A stretch of DNA of 64,000 nt from Myrica gale (Eukaryota > Streptophyta > Magnoliopsida > Fagales > Myricaceae), in NCBI GenBank assembly GCA_963930655.1, contig OZ005611.1:8253501-8317500 (forward strand), in the 5' to 3' direction. The notes under the pieces were generated by a model. The model was not told the DNA's origin and ran no database searches. It saw nothing but the letters and a program-made list of their open reading frames with translations. Positions 50,301 to 62,197 of this stretch are shown in pieces. Each line of letters starts with the position of its first letter. Within the stretch, counting starts at the first letter, position 1. The position numbers were made by a program, and so were the translations under genes.

Positions 50301-53300
50301 AATGTGTAGTTGAGTTCTCATAAGAGCCTTAATTACTGCTGGTTTCTGGATTAGATTTGCAAGTATTTTAGTGAGAGATTCCTATAACGCCGAAATAAAA
50401 GACATTAAGTTGTAGAATTGTGAGAGAACAAACTGCAGTGGAGAGGCATCAAAGGGACCAAGAACTATACCATGTAGAGAAGTACCATTAGAAATAAAAA
50501 ATAATTTCCCTGTAAGGACTCAAAATTTTTATCTTGCAGCTCCTAATTCATTGAGACTTGCCATTTCTTTTAGACTTCAATAGATAGTTGTCTGCAAAAG
50601 GAGTTTGTTTCTGATTGAACCATTAAACTCGACAACATAGAATGTCGTATGGTTTCTGCCAGCGTATAGGAAGTACTGTTTTAATTAGGCGAATTGTCAT
50701 TGTCTGGAGAGATAAATGACATCCTATGATTGTTTTCAAGATAAACTTCTGTCCCATAAGTCCTTAGCTCTGACGTGTTTGTTTAATTATTGCAGTTTGT
50801 TCACTGTATTGTATGGGCAAAGGACCTACTTTTTGCCAAGTTATTTGGGGACAAGAATCAGGGGAATGATTTAAATGTGCGTTCTACTGATGATGCGAGC
50901 TCATCAGAACATGCTGAAGACGTATTCGAACGTCGAAAAGATGAAGAAATTGAACAGTATGGAAGGAGAATATATGATCATGTGTTTGGTTATAACATTG
51001 AATTAGCTTTATCTAATGAAGAGACATGGAAGAACCGTAATAGACCAAAACCGATCTATAGTAGCGATGTCCTGCCCAATGGACTGACTCAACAGAATGG
51101 AAATATGGATAAAAACTATGCAATGGATGATCCATCATCAGTATCTGCTATGGCATCTCTGGGAATGAAGAATCCACAGGATATCTGGAGCCTCATGGAA
51201 AATACCAGAATCTTTTTGGAGGCTTTCAAGCTATTTTTTGTGAAAAGAGAGAAGGTTTGGCTAGAATGATTCCTTTATTTGGATGAAGACTCTAGACCAC
51301 TTGATTTGCTTTTCCCATATAGCACGCAACTTTGAGTGTTTGATTTTAACTTTTGTTCTTCTTACCGGGTAACCAGGAGATTGGAAACCTGACTTTTGAC
51401 AAAGATGATCAGTTAGCTGTGGAATTTGTTACTGCTTCTGCAAATATAAGGGCTTCTTCTTTTGGCATCCCTTTGCATAGCCTTTTTGAAGCTAAAGGTA
51501 TTGCCGGTAATATTGTCCATGCTGTTGCAACAACAAACGCTATTATTGCTGGGTTGATTGTGATAGAGGCAATCAAGGTGCTGCAAAATGATACAAAGAA
51601 TTATAGGTGTGCACAGTTTTTGTTCCTTTGGAATATGTTTTGTCGTTAATTTTCTCAATATGTACTCTATATTGTCATGAGGATGAAAGCAGTGGTCCTA
51701 CAGTTCTCTGTCGATCTGAGTTTTGTTTATGGAGTTGCAGTTATTTGGATGCAGTGCCTTACTTGCCTTCTTTGTTAATGAGCATCTTGAGCTGTATTCC
51801 TTTCTATTTGTTGCTCGGTTTCACTAATCTGAGTGTGATATATATGTAGGATGACATATTGTCTCGAGCACCCAAATAGGAAGATGTTGTTGATGCCAGT
51901 GGAACCATTTGAAGCTAACAAATCTTGCTATGTTTGTTCAGAGGTGCGTTAGATCCCCAATCAACCAAAGTTTGAACTTTGTTATCTATTTTTATTGACA
52001 ATTTATTCACCTTGCAACACACTCACATGTGATGCGACTGAAAATAGACCCCACTAACGCTCGAGATCAATACTCACCGTGCAAAGTTGCAAGACTTCGT
52101 TGAAAAGATTGTTAAGGCCAAGCTTGGGATGTACTTTCCACTTATTATGCATGGGTCAGCACTTCTTTATGAAGTTGGCGATGATCTTGATGAAGACATG
52201 GTAGCAAATTATGCAGCAAACCTTGAGAAGGTATTTTTTATTCTTTTGTTTAAAATTCACTTATCGTTGTGTTCTGAATGTGTCCTTTTCCTCTCTCTCT
52301 CTCTCTCTATTTAAATCTCAGGTGCTGTCTGAGCTTCCTTCTCCGATTACTAGTGGGACGGCAGTCACAGTTGAGGATCTGAAACAGGAACTTACTTGCA
52401 ATATCAATATCAAGCACAGGTTCTTCTTCACCCTCTATATACGTTTGAGTGTAGCTGTCTTTTCTAATATGTTAAGTTCTTAAATTTTCTAGTGTAAGAA
52501 CTGCGTGGATGGCTCCCATTTACATTAAAAAAAATTCTGTAGATGTTGTGACTTTCTGACTATATATATAGTTAACTGGAAATCGTTTTTCTGTTACTGT
52601 AACATAGTGCCCAGAGTTTTTTGAGTGTTGCATCTGGATATGTTATTTGTCTATTCAAAGTGTGTTGTCCGAGAGATAAGATACTGAGTCATACCCCCAA
52701 GGGTTTGGTGTGGTGGTAAGACTTCGGCTTGAGTTCTAACATGTCCCAAGTTCGAGCCCCAACATCCCCATTATCGCCCTTGACTTACCTGCTCCCTGGG
52801 TTGTGGGGTCGGTCCAGGGGGTTTGTACTTCAGGGTTGGGCCAAAAGGGTCCGGCTTTGGAGAATTTCCTCGTCATAAAAAAAAAAAGATACTGAGTCAT
52901 ACTTCCCTATTGAATTTGAAATTAGTTCTTGCACAAGAATGTCTATTCTCCAGATCCTTTATTGGTTTTGAATTGTTTCCAAGAACTGTTAATTATGAAT
53001 GCTCTCTGTTTAGATTATTTGTGATTGCCCTATTTTCATTCTATGAAACTGATTGGGCATAAATATGTGCAATAATTTCTAGTATGGAGTTATTCTACAA
53101 GAATGGTGTTGTGGTTGCAAATCAGTCATTATTGAACTGGCAACTGCAATGATTTGTCCCATTCTACAAGTTTACTTTGCTGGCATTGCTTGAGACTGTC
53201 TTTAACGTGGCAAATCCCAGGTGGTGAATAAACTACTTTGATTTCCCTCCTGCTTTATGACCTTTCAGGATCTCCTCAACCTGCTCACGTGATAATAACT

Positions 53301-53724
53301 GCTCTAGTCTGAAGTGTCAGTTTTGGTCGGTCTATTGATGAGCTACTTTAATGAATTCAATGTACATTTCTATTCTGACAGAGAGGAATTTGATGAGGAA
53401 AAGGAACCTGATGGAATGCTTCTGTCCGGATGGACTCAAGCTTCTCCAGAGGAAAAGGACGATAACAAGTCTGTTGGCAATGGTGTGGGCGCATCAGATG
53501 CATCAAAAACAGCGCCAGTGGAGGTTGACAAGAATGATGAGATGGGAAGTGGTTCTGGAAAGAAACGAAAACTGCTTGAGGTGTCTGAAGCCGCTGTTCA
53601 AGATTGTTCGTCTGTTAATGACAAAAGCATAAATCACAAGAGATTGGAACTGGTTGAGGACGACGACGACATTCTCATGCTTGATGACGAACCGGGCATC
53701 TACAAGAAGAAAAAGTTGCAATAG
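47369..53724 (+). CDS. SAE2: SUMO-activating enzyme subunit 2
   Basis: Catalytic subunit of the nuclear SUMO E1 (with SAE1), which adenylates SUMO and passes it to the E2 SCE1. Eleven in-phase exons give 644 residues: 47369-47401, 47515-47604, 49319-49402, 49487-49705, 50060-50161, 50796-51254, 51377-51606, 51850-51943, 52048-52230, 52322-52419 and 53382-53724. The adenylation domain shows [12 protein letters not shown] near 18-29, [16 protein letters not shown] and [13 protein letters not shown]. The active-site Cys is at 168 in [12 protein letters not shown]. Zinc ligands are CYEC at 153/156 and CYVC at 432/435. The ubiquitin-fold region includes [20 protein letters not shown]. The tail is acidic with basic nuclear-signal-like runs (KKRK, KKKK). 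[11 protein letters not shown] on exon 1 is the family's usual start. Intron 2 carries a MITE and intron 10 a SINE; the frame is intact. Confidence 0.96.
48849..49057. mobile_element. MITE in SAE2 intron 2
   Basis: A 209-bp element with ends GGTGATGTTTGA and, inverted, GGGGATGTTTGA, flanked by direct CTA at 48846-48848 and 49058-49060. The left part contains a tandem 'aaaatgttggggtgtt' repeat. Confidence 0.65.
52695..52885 (+). mobile_element. tRNA-derived SINE in SAE2 intron 10
   Basis: About 190 bp with an A-box-like GTGTGGTGGTAAGAC and a B-box-like AAGTTCGAGCCCC spaced as in a tRNA promoter, and an A-run at the 3' end. Perfect 17-bp target-site duplications AAGATACTGAGTCATAC lie at 52678-52694 and 52886-52902. 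It has the same orientation as SAE2, and the perfect duplication points to a young insertion. Confidence 0.9.
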
Positions 53725-55650
53725 TCCTGGGGAGGGCACTTCTTACGTCTTAATTTTGTATCATTAGGGAGATATTCTTTTGGTGCTCATGATGGTTGTT
53801 TTAGGTCTCAATATTTAGTCTGATGCTCAAGTTGGATAAAATTAATTGGTCCCTCCAATCTGGTGTATGGTTTACGGAGTAGGAACAATGTGTATTCTTC
53901 CAAGCTTAATTAACAGATGTCAGTGGGGGCATAAATTCAGAAGAAAAGAAAAAAGAGGTAGGTTGGACTGTAGTATTGGGGGAGATTCACCTGGAATGAA
54001 CTCAATGATTGACTCAATGAACATGATGTTGCACTTTTCTCATGAGCTATTTTTGATACTGTTCTCAGATAGTGTAATCTTATGTACAAGTTATTTTTCT
54101 TTTAAACGCCCGTGGACCATTTGATAACAGGATTGAAGCCAAAGAAACTGTCTGGAGTTTCGAGAAGCACTACTGGAGAAGAATACGTATTCATCCCTGA
54201 TATGAAAATCTCAAGCTTGCGGAATTACTGCTTTCGTTCTCAACGCGTGTGATATGGGAGGATTTGAGCACATTGCAACTTCTCTGCTATAGCTTTTATT
54301 GATTTATATTTCAATTATTTCCATACCTTGCGATGGGTACGAGTAACGGGAGGGATCAATTTTCTTCCAAGCTAATTGGGATCATGAAACTTGAAAAGTT
54401 CCCTACGTTGAATATTGATGAAATTTGTGCAGTATATACTCTGTCTGACAAAAGGAAAAGGAAATCTTCACGTGTATTATTGAAATTGGAACTATATACA
54501 CAAGGTGGAAAATTGAAGAAGAGCCGAAGATTAATGGTTCTTCGTATCTGCTTAATATTTACATCCCAGGTCCGACATAAGGGGTAGCACATTGAGTGCT
54601 GCTGGATACTCTTCTACATGGATGTGGCGTAGGCTGGGTTCCCTTCCTGTCAGAGTGCTTCTTCCTCTTCTTGGGATTGGAGTGTTCTTGTTTTTTCAAA
54701 TCTTCTAGGCAACGAACGTCTGCCATGCACGTAAATGTTCTCGATTTTCCGGAGTAATACCTCGACAGACCTCTCCTGCTGAAAAAACAGAGCACCTGTT
54801 ATTTTGGTTCACAGAAATTGAAACATTCTATAAAAAAATAAAATAAAATTGTGCATTATTGGAAGCCCCGAGTATCGGACTGCAAAAAACAAAACAAATT
54901 GTGTTCTAATACTTCTGTGGAAGATTTGTCCTTAGTGCATCCATGTCAAATGTCCTCGTGTTGTCGGTATCTTTCTCCATATTGGCTTTGACTCTAGAGA
55001 AACAATTCAGAGATGAGGAAGAAGGTGTTGATCGTGAGGGCTTTATATACGGGGTTCTCTATATGAGGCAAGAGTTGGTGGACGTAACGTTCAGAGATGC
55101 AGCATTGGGGATAAGAGCTCACACGTAATGGGAATGAGTTACATTTGGGTGGGGGGGTTCGATAAAAGTGGGCTAGTTTTGGAGCCTCTAAAAACTGCAT
55201 CCACAGCTTTTGGTTTGGGTCACAGATAGAGACGCGACCACACCCTTATCTACACTCCCTCTGCTTCATTCAACAACCCTTCCTTTTTTCCTGAGGCATC
55301 TCACTTTATTCCTCTATCCCCCTCATAATGTCTCCCAACTTTGCACGTTCAATCGTGGTGGAGAATTAAAGATTAGTTAGGCGGTTCACCTGGGGTCTAA
55401 AAAGTGCAATGACTTGGGTGCACCCCAACTTGGATAGCCTATAGGCATGTCCGAACCCCTCGCACACAAGTGCAGCGCATATGCGTACCATCTCATTCCT
55501 TTATTCCAACGCCTAGGGGTCATCTGCTTAAATGCATCCCATTCGGAACAAATTTGGTTAAGAAAACTTACCTAATTAATATACTGACTCATCCTTTTCG
55601 TATGCCGGATGAAACCCATGTTTTAAATTGGCCCCAAGTTGGTTATTTGA

Positions 55651-55873
55651 CTCATCGCGGGTCTGCTCCAATGGTTAGAGCTTACCTTTACTTGTGTGGG
55701 TTAGGCCAGGTCATAGATTCGATTTCTCATTGGGTGAATATCATAATCCACTTAAGTAGAAGTCGCAGGAGTGTGGATGAGGTCTGCACTAGCTCCCCGG
55801 GATTTACTTGTGCGCTAGGTGGGTACACTCAGGTGGCCTGCCGCACATGATTTCTCCTCAATATCCAAAAAAA
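55651..55873 (+). mobile_element. tRNA-derived SINE
   Basis: About 220 bp with an A-box-like TCCAATGGTTAGAGC and a B-box-like AGATTCGATTTC, ending in an A-run. The flanks aagttggttatttga (55636-55650) and aagttgattatttga (55874-55888) are a 15-bp target-site duplication with one difference. It belongs to a different family from the SINE in SAE2. Confidence 0.82.
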
Positions 55874-55950
55874 AAGTTGATTATTTGAGAGACTAACTGT
55901 TGATATGGACAATCTCAAATTATTTTGTCTAGGAAATACTCCCTTGCATT

Positions 55951-56010
55951 CACTTGCTTTTTTTTTTCCCCTAGCTTTTTTTTTCCCCCTAGCTTTTTTT
56001 TTCTCCTAAG
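55951..56010. repeat. pyrimidine-rich tandem repeat
   Basis: About three copies of a 20-bp unit made of a T-run followed by CCCCTAGC, the last copy diverged. Confidence 0.8.
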
Positions 56011-57325
56011 CTAAAGATGATGGGAAGAGTTATTAGTTTATATTTCATTAATAAGTAGGTATAACATGTGAAATATTTGGTCGAATGAGGAGAAATAATG
56101 GCTTGGATTGCATAGGAGTCCTGACAAAGCTCAAGCATAATGGTTCCGTGAGGGAGTCTAGAGAGCTAGGTACTGTGTTCTGAGAGCAGAGTGTCGTTCT
56201 AGAGAGCATCGAGGCATTTTCGATTAAGTGGTTCAGTGAGTTGTAAGAACCCTAGCCATCCCTTGTACAATCTCGTCTTATAAAGAGTGTAAAGGTTGAG
56301 ATTCATGAGAGGTGTTGCTTCAATAATATATATCGGTTGCCTGTTGTCTGTTGCCAGTACGCTTATTTGTCCTGACCTCAGTGATTTTTTCCTTTGTTGG
56401 TAGGCTGAGACTAGACTTCGGTTGTCTAGTGAAGTCTTTGTGTGAAGATTTTGGCTCCGTCAATTCTGATGTGATGTACAAAATAAAGATAATTGATTTA
56501 AAAGTCATAGGATCATCAGTGGATTATTGACTCAAAAATACGGATCAAAATATTTTGTAATTTCCTACCCGAATTACATAATATAATTCTGAGGTAGATA
56601 GACACAACATGTAGATCTTACACCATTTAATGTTGTCTATATTTATCCATATAAAGTTTCGGACAACATGAGCCTTACATTGAGATACACATATTGTGTT
56701 TATCTCTATTTGAATTATACCATGCAATTTGAATAGAAAATTGCAGAAAATCTCAATCACAAAAATAGACTGCTAATTGGAGTCTGTATGTTCTCTGCAG
56801 CGTCTCAATCATGCAGACCTACTCCCATTTGATTGAAGAAGCTAAACAGAGTTGGCGTAGCAACTTCTGGTGAACATAAAACCAGACACCGATTTGCAGG
56901 CAATAAAAAAAATCATTCTCCTTTGAAAGTTGCTGACAAATTTCACTCTCTGAGTTGCATTCTCTACCATCATGAATACAAGTACAAAAACATGATGCTC
57001 TAATATAATAGTAATAACATATAGTATTAATAGTACAGCACGCATACATCCTTGCACACAATAAAAGCATACCATATGGACAGTTCAAAATAAAGCCTTG
57101 TATAGGGAACCTAATAGTAAGCGAGGCAGAGAGGAGAGAGCTGACGTAGATCAACAATGGCGTCGTTATACAACAAATGCATACCCACGTAGCTTGTAAT
57201 TTTGCTAATATTCTGCCATGCATTATGAAGCAACAAAGCCACCACCACCACCGCTCCAAATGATATGTATAAGTTCGACCAGATGGTTAACTTGTACTGA
57301 TATAGACCACCATTCAATGCGTCAA

Positions 57326-59938
57326 TTACCTACCATTGAGATTGGCAAACTGAGCAAACATTGCGGTTCCTGAATGCTCATCAGCGGCCCGTTTCTGAGA
57401 ACTGTTATTCTCATCTGGACGAGAGACTGGGCGGCAATCGGAGGGGGAATCAGTGGGGGAAGCCAGAACTTCAGGAGAAGCGGCAACAGCGACAGAGGAT
57501 TTGGTTTCATCGTCGCCCTTTCCTTGTGAGAAAGCCTCTTGAAGCTGCAAGGCATACTCCAAGTTCCACAGCACATCGCCCATTGTAGGCCTGTCCACCC
57601 CGTGTTCAGCCAAGCACTTCTCTGAAGCCTCAGCATACTTCTTCATTGATTCAGGATTAATGGAACCCACAAGTAGAGGGTCGATGATCTTGTCAAGCAA
57701 GCCCTTTCTCTTCCATTGCATTCCCCAGTCAGCCAAGTTCACTTGTTCCCTTGGGAGTGCCGGGTTAATGGCGGGCCTTGCACAGAGTGCCTCAAGCAGA
57801 ACCACCCCGAACGAGTACACGTCCGACTTATCTGTCAGTTGCTGCCTCCTGAAATACTCAGGGTCCAAGTAGCCGAAACTTCCCTTCACAGCAGTGCTCA
57901 CATGACCCTGCCCCATGGGAGCATCCTTTGACAGACCAAAATCTGAAACCTTGGCGGTGAAGGTCTCATCGAGCAAAATGTTGGTGGTCTTAACGTCACG
58001 GTGAATGATACCCTGTGCGGTGCCAGTGTGAAGGTAGTGAAGCCCACGAGCCGCACCTATACAGATCTCCAGCCTCTGCTTCCATGTTAGTGGTGGCAAA
58101 TTCTTGCCGTACAAATGATCCCTGAAAGGCCCATTGGACATGTACTCGTAAACCAATATCATTTCCGAGTTTTCGTCACAATACCCGATCAGGGACACCA
58201 AATGTCTGTGTCGTAGCTTCGATAACATCTGAATCTCGGTCTGGAACTCTGTAAGACCTTGTTCTGACTGGGGGTTCCCTCGCTTGACCGCGACTTGAGT
58301 CCCATCATCAATCACACCGATATACACGTTGCCGAATCCACCGACGCCAATTACTGCATTGGAATCGAAATTCTTGGTTGCCTCCTGCAACTCCGCGAAT
58401 GAGAAGTACCGGCCCAATCCCAAAGTCGAGGAATAAAAGTTGCTCTTGTGGGACCCCAGAGAGTTCTTACTTGTCATGAAGCTTGAGTCACCGGCATGAA
58501 GAGGAAGCAACCATGAAGAGAAGCTGTTCCTCTTCTGCCAGTCTTGAGGCCTCTTGTGCCACTTGATCACCATTGCACCAAGACCAACGAAGGCTCCAAA
58601 CATCATTGCAAACCCAACTGCAGCCACCGTACTGCGGTTGCTCCCGGCAGAGGCCTTGCTTCCATCCACCCCAAATTCTCCGTCAAGACTATTGACCGAG
58701 TTGCTTATTTTCAGGACCTCTAGACCGTTCAAAATAGCGTTTAGGTCGCCGGAATCCAATTTAGTTGGACCAATCTGGACAGTTAGTCCATTGGACATGA
58801 AGGAAGCATTAACCACTATATCCTTGTAGTATGCCATTGCCAAACCATTCAGTTCGTGTGACAAATCCAAATCAGATATCGCCATTTTCCCGTTGACGTA
58901 AACGTTGAAATAGAGGTCATTCAGCACTTTGCTCACAATGTCACAAAAATGAAGCCGAAGTAGGTACCCAAAAGCCGGGTTTACCTCAAAGTTCCATGTC
59001 ACATTGAAATTAGGCTGGTCTACCTGGGCATCGGCCATTTCAACAGCGGAAGCATACACAATTTGTGGTGCGATCAGGGGCGTTAAGCCATCGGGGTATT
59101 TGACGGTGGTGGTCGCAACGGAGACGCGCTTCGCCAAATTTGTGGACTTGATGAACGACTTGTCGGGCTGCCAAGTCCTTGCGAGCGTGTCGTTTTCGGA
59201 GGTGATAAGGGGTCCTCCCATATTTAGCCGGTACATTGTTTGGTAGGCATAGTTGGATAGCCCCGAAAAGTCGCCTGCAGGCGAAAGCTCCTTGGCGACG
59301 TCGTTGATCAAGTCGTCTGGAGCCGAAATCACCTCAATGGCATTGATGAAAGCGGCCGAATTCTTCATGGGTACGAGCTTGATGGAGAACTGTGGCTCGG
59401 TCACGTTTAAAAGGTACTCCTTGAGGACATTTTTTGAGTTGTTGTTCATGTTGAAGCTATGTAGAAGCACATACTTATTTGTGTTGACCGAGAAAGTGGC
59501 CGTCATTAGGTCGAATTGGTCGTTTTTCAGGGGATAAAAATGGAGGCGAACCCAATGCCAGCCGGGCCGGGACAAAGGAAAGGAGTAAGTGGCTTCCTGG
59601 ACAAAAATCCTCGCTGACAGGTAAATGGGGGAAGGAACATTGGCCTTCTTGACCGAAACCTTGATTTCGTCTTTGGCTTCCAAGAACTGCTTGGATTGCT
59701 CCTCCGTTTTGAATACTCTTCCATCGGGGATGGTGGCTAATTTGTCAGCACCAGTGTCAATGAGGAAGTTGTCTTGGGGTACAAATGGAGAGAACGCCGA
59801 GAAGGCCGTCGTGGAGGCGAAAAAGAAGGTGTAGAGGAGGACCAGGAGGATAGCCATCGATGACGGAGAAGGTGATGGCAAGGAGGATAGAAAAAGATTG
59901 GATCTGGGGAAGTTTCCGGGCTTCTTTCCTATCTCCAT
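57326..59938 (-). CDS. BUPS1: CrRLK1L receptor kinase, BUPS1/2-like
   Basis: Plasma-membrane malectin-like receptor kinase. Arabidopsis BUPS1/2 pair with ANXUR receptors and perceive RALF peptides to keep the pollen tube intact. A single exon encodes 870 residues. A hydrophobic segment near 29-45 is the signal peptide. Two malectin-like domains cover about 50-410, with RPGWHWVRLHF, AAFINAIEVISAP and NFNVTWNF. The transmembrane helix is at about 436-459. The kinase has GVGGFG at 531-536, Lys552 in VAVKRG, HRDVK at 646-650 and DFG at 666-668, so all key catalytic residues are present. The tail ends MFAQFANLNGR, as in the family. The Met at 59938 (MEIGKK) is preferred to one at 60046 because Arabidopsis BUPS1 begins similarly. 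SLDGEFGVDG before the membrane and RPQDWQKRNSFSSWLLPLHA after it favour BUPS over THESEUS1 or HERK1; this is from memory. Confidence 0.95.
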   Translation of the reverse strand: MEIGKKPGNFPRSNLFLSSLPSPSPSSMAILLVLLYTFFFASTTAFSAFSPFVPQDNFLIDTGADKLATIPDGRVFKTEEQSKQFLEAKDEIKVSVKKANVPSPIYLSARIFVQEATYSFPLSRPGWHWVRLHFYPLKNDQFDLMTATFSVNTNKYVLLHSFNMNNNSKNVLKEYLLNVTEPQFSIKLVPMKNSAAFINAIEVISAPDDLINDVAKELSPAGDFSGLSNYAYQTMYRLNMGGPLITSENDTLARTWQPDKSFIKSTNLAKRVSVATTTVKYPDGLTPLIAPQIVYASAVEMADAQVDQPNFNVTWNFEVNPAFGYLLRLHFCDIVSKVLNDLYFNVYVNGKMAISDLDLSHELNGLAMAYYKDIVVNASFMSNGLTVQIGPTKLDSGDLNAILNGLEVLKISNSVNSLDGEFGVDGSKASAGSNRSTVAAVGFAMMFGAFVGLGAMVIKWHKRPQDWQKRNSFSSWLLPLHAGDSSFMTSKNSLGSHKSNFYSSTLGLGRYFSFAELQEATKNFDSNAVIGVGGFGNVYIGVIDDGTQVAVKRGNPQSEQGLTEFQTEIQMLSKLRHRHLVSLIGYCDENSEMILVYEYMSNGPFRDHLYGKNLPPLTWKQRLEICIGAARGLHYLHTGTAQGIIHRDVKTTNILLDETFTAKVSDFGLSKDAPMGQGHVSTAVKGSFGYLDPEYFRRQQLTDKSDVYSFGVVLLEALCARPAINPALPREQVNLADWGMQWKRKGLLDKIIDPLLVGSINPESMKKYAEASEKCLAEHGVDRPTMGDVLWNLEYALQLQEAFSQGKGDDETKSSVAVAASPEVLASPTDSPSDCRPVSRPDENNSSQKRAADEHSGTAMFAQFANLNGR

Positions 59939-61369
59939 CCCTCCTGGATGAGGAGGTGGTAGAATAGAGAAGAGAGGAACAAATGGTCTAAAAAAAAGTC
60001 TCTTTTGTTTCTCTATAATGGGTTTTTTCTTTCGCGGTTTGTTCATGCTTTCTTGGATATAGCTGGAAGAAAGGAGGTGACAGCCGGAACGGGGTTTTCA
60101 TTTCCCAGTAATAAGGCAATGTTTGTGGAGACAGATTTCTACCGTGGACATTTCTGTTGGGATTGGGTCCTTTTTTGGCAGTACCACTAAATTAACGGTT
60201 CCAATGATTTGAAATGGTCAAATGCAATTCCTGTCCTCTCCCTCTCTGTCTCTCTCCATAACTTGAATGTATGCAGCCAAAGGGTGCTTCTTATGCAATG
60301 CTTTTGAGGCCTAATTGCTAACAGGTCTGGCCTCGGTGTGTGTATACTGCTCCGCTAACACAGTTCAACAAACAGGACAAAATGGGTGAATAAACTATCA
60401 TGCGGGATTGGATTACCCTTTTGGTGCCTTCCAACCCAGCTCAAGTTTTATACGATGTTGGATTCTCTAACTTTGTCCATCCTCGAAGCCATGGCTGTTA
60501 ATATCAGGATCATGGTTTTCATCTTACCTTACTCTGTATTCTTCTCTAGGATTTATAATTTAAACTCACATCATTTAGTTAATCTAAATGACGACAAAGT
60601 GCTTATTCGAGCTGAATGATTTGGTGTAGAGCAAACATGGGTTTTGTAAATTCAAGTACAAAAATACAAAAAAACAAAAAAAGATTAAGAACTAGATGTT
60701 AGTGTATGTTTCCTTTTTCTGATCTTGCTCTGTTTTTTCAAGACCAGTAGAACAAAAGCAAAAGGGTGGCTACTGGGATTAAGGTTTATGGACAGCAGTA
60801 CTTAACATCCTTTTATCTATTCTCTTAGAAGGACGAGGTGGTATGAATATGATATGTTTTTTCAGAACTCTAGAGAAGCTCAGGATTCAACTTAATACTC
60901 AAATGACCAAAGCCCTATCACACTTCTTAAGTAACTAAAACCAATGTCACCCTCTTGAATAGTGTATTAGAAGAAAGAAACAGATGGGATAACAACATGA
61001 CTCAAAAGTTTACATTACTTGGAAGACAAAATCTCCATATAACAAAGTGCCAAGGACATGCATTTTCAGCTAAAAGACGAGAGGCACTATACCCCTTTCT
61101 TAGCAGCCTTCCAAAAGAGATCATAATCCACCATTTATCCCTTCCTCTTTCTCCTAATTAATATCCTAAAGCAAGTTGGAATCAATGGAATGATTTGTCT
61201 TTGTACTCTTTCCGCCACGGTGGAAACGACATGTTTGATAAAACCACACTTTTTTTTGGCGCTCTCTTCTCTCTCTCCCCCTTTTCCTTGATTGCCAATG
61301 CGAGTGGGACTCCTTCCCTTCTAATACTTACCAGCTCCAACGGAAGTAGATTGCCACTGAACCACCAAG
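59939..61369. other. divergent spacer: BUPS-type kinase promoter
   Basis: About 1.4 kb between the minus-strand kinase and the plus-strand RPT4 pseudogene. It should hold the kinase promoter and leader, with a CT-rich stretch near 60238-60258, and the former RPT4 promoter with a pyrimidine-rich leader at 61245-61290. No gene or transposon recognised. Confidence 0.55.
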
Positions 61370-62197
61370 ATGACCGGCGAGACAGAGGAATCCGAACGAC
61401 GTCGTACGGCGATGTCGGAGCACCGTAAAAAGCTCCTCTCCCCGTAAGGAGCTCGAATCCACAGTCCGTGCGGGTGGCTTTCCCAATCCCTCGTATCCAC
61501 ACCGGATGTTGTCAGTTCCAGTTTTCTTCTTTCCGTTGGAAATCTGTGGTGAATTGAATTGAATTCAGTTATGAAAAGGGAAAGAGTTTTTTGTTAGTGT
61601 TTGAATAGGATTTTTCAGTTTTGATTAGGAAGCTTGTCAATGCAAGTATAGATGAGCGCATACTTACTGTTTTGTGCATTTGCAAGTTTTATGGGCAACT
61701 GACTGAGGAACTCTTTGACAGCCTACGTAAGGGGCTGGTTGTTAGTATGAACTTTTGTGCCTCTTTGTTAAGCGCACGCAGGGGTTAGTTTCAGTAGTCA
61801 TAGTCAGGTCACTCAAAAAAGGATCAGAGGTAGTTGGAAGAAAGCTGCTTCTACACATTTGGTTCATGGCTCATGCGTATCTAAATGACGCATGCAACTT
61901 TTTGTGTGGATAAAACACTTGCCAAAATCTTCGAGTGAGGCGTTGATGTGAAAAAACAAGAAAGGAAATGATATCTTGGGTGCCCGCCCCTTTGAAGTCT
62001 TCTATCATTTATTTATTTTATTGCAGTTGGGTACTTGATTTGACTGTTTTGTAACCCTGGCATATATATGCTTAAGCATCAGTGTTGTGATCTTGTTTTT
62101 ACATCGTGTCTGTAACTGACGATTAATTGGATGTATGCAGCGAGAGAGAGCATGCGGGCTGCAAAAGGAATTTGCTAAAACTGAAGAAGATCTCAAG

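Larger units (their letters stand above)
53725..57325. other. spacer between SAE2 and the BUPS-type kinase
   Basis: The left few hundred bases should hold the SAE2 3' UTR and the right few hundred the kinase 3' UTR (the genes converge). A SINE and a short tandem repeat are listed separately. Open frames of 60-150 codons elsewhere have no recognised domain. Nothing specific was seen in 54100-55600 or 56020-57000. Confidence 0.55.

Noticed and set aside
55470-55850. 126-codon plus-strand open frame
   Set aside because: Its second half is the SINE at 55651-55873; no domain in the first half.
57361-59834. Several plus-strand frames of 70-94 codons
   Set aside because: Shadows antisense to the intact receptor kinase exon.
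59939-60046. Upstream in-frame Met of the receptor kinase
   Set aside because: The extra 36 residues are basic and low-complexity and would bury the signal peptide. MEIGKK at 59938 matches the family start.
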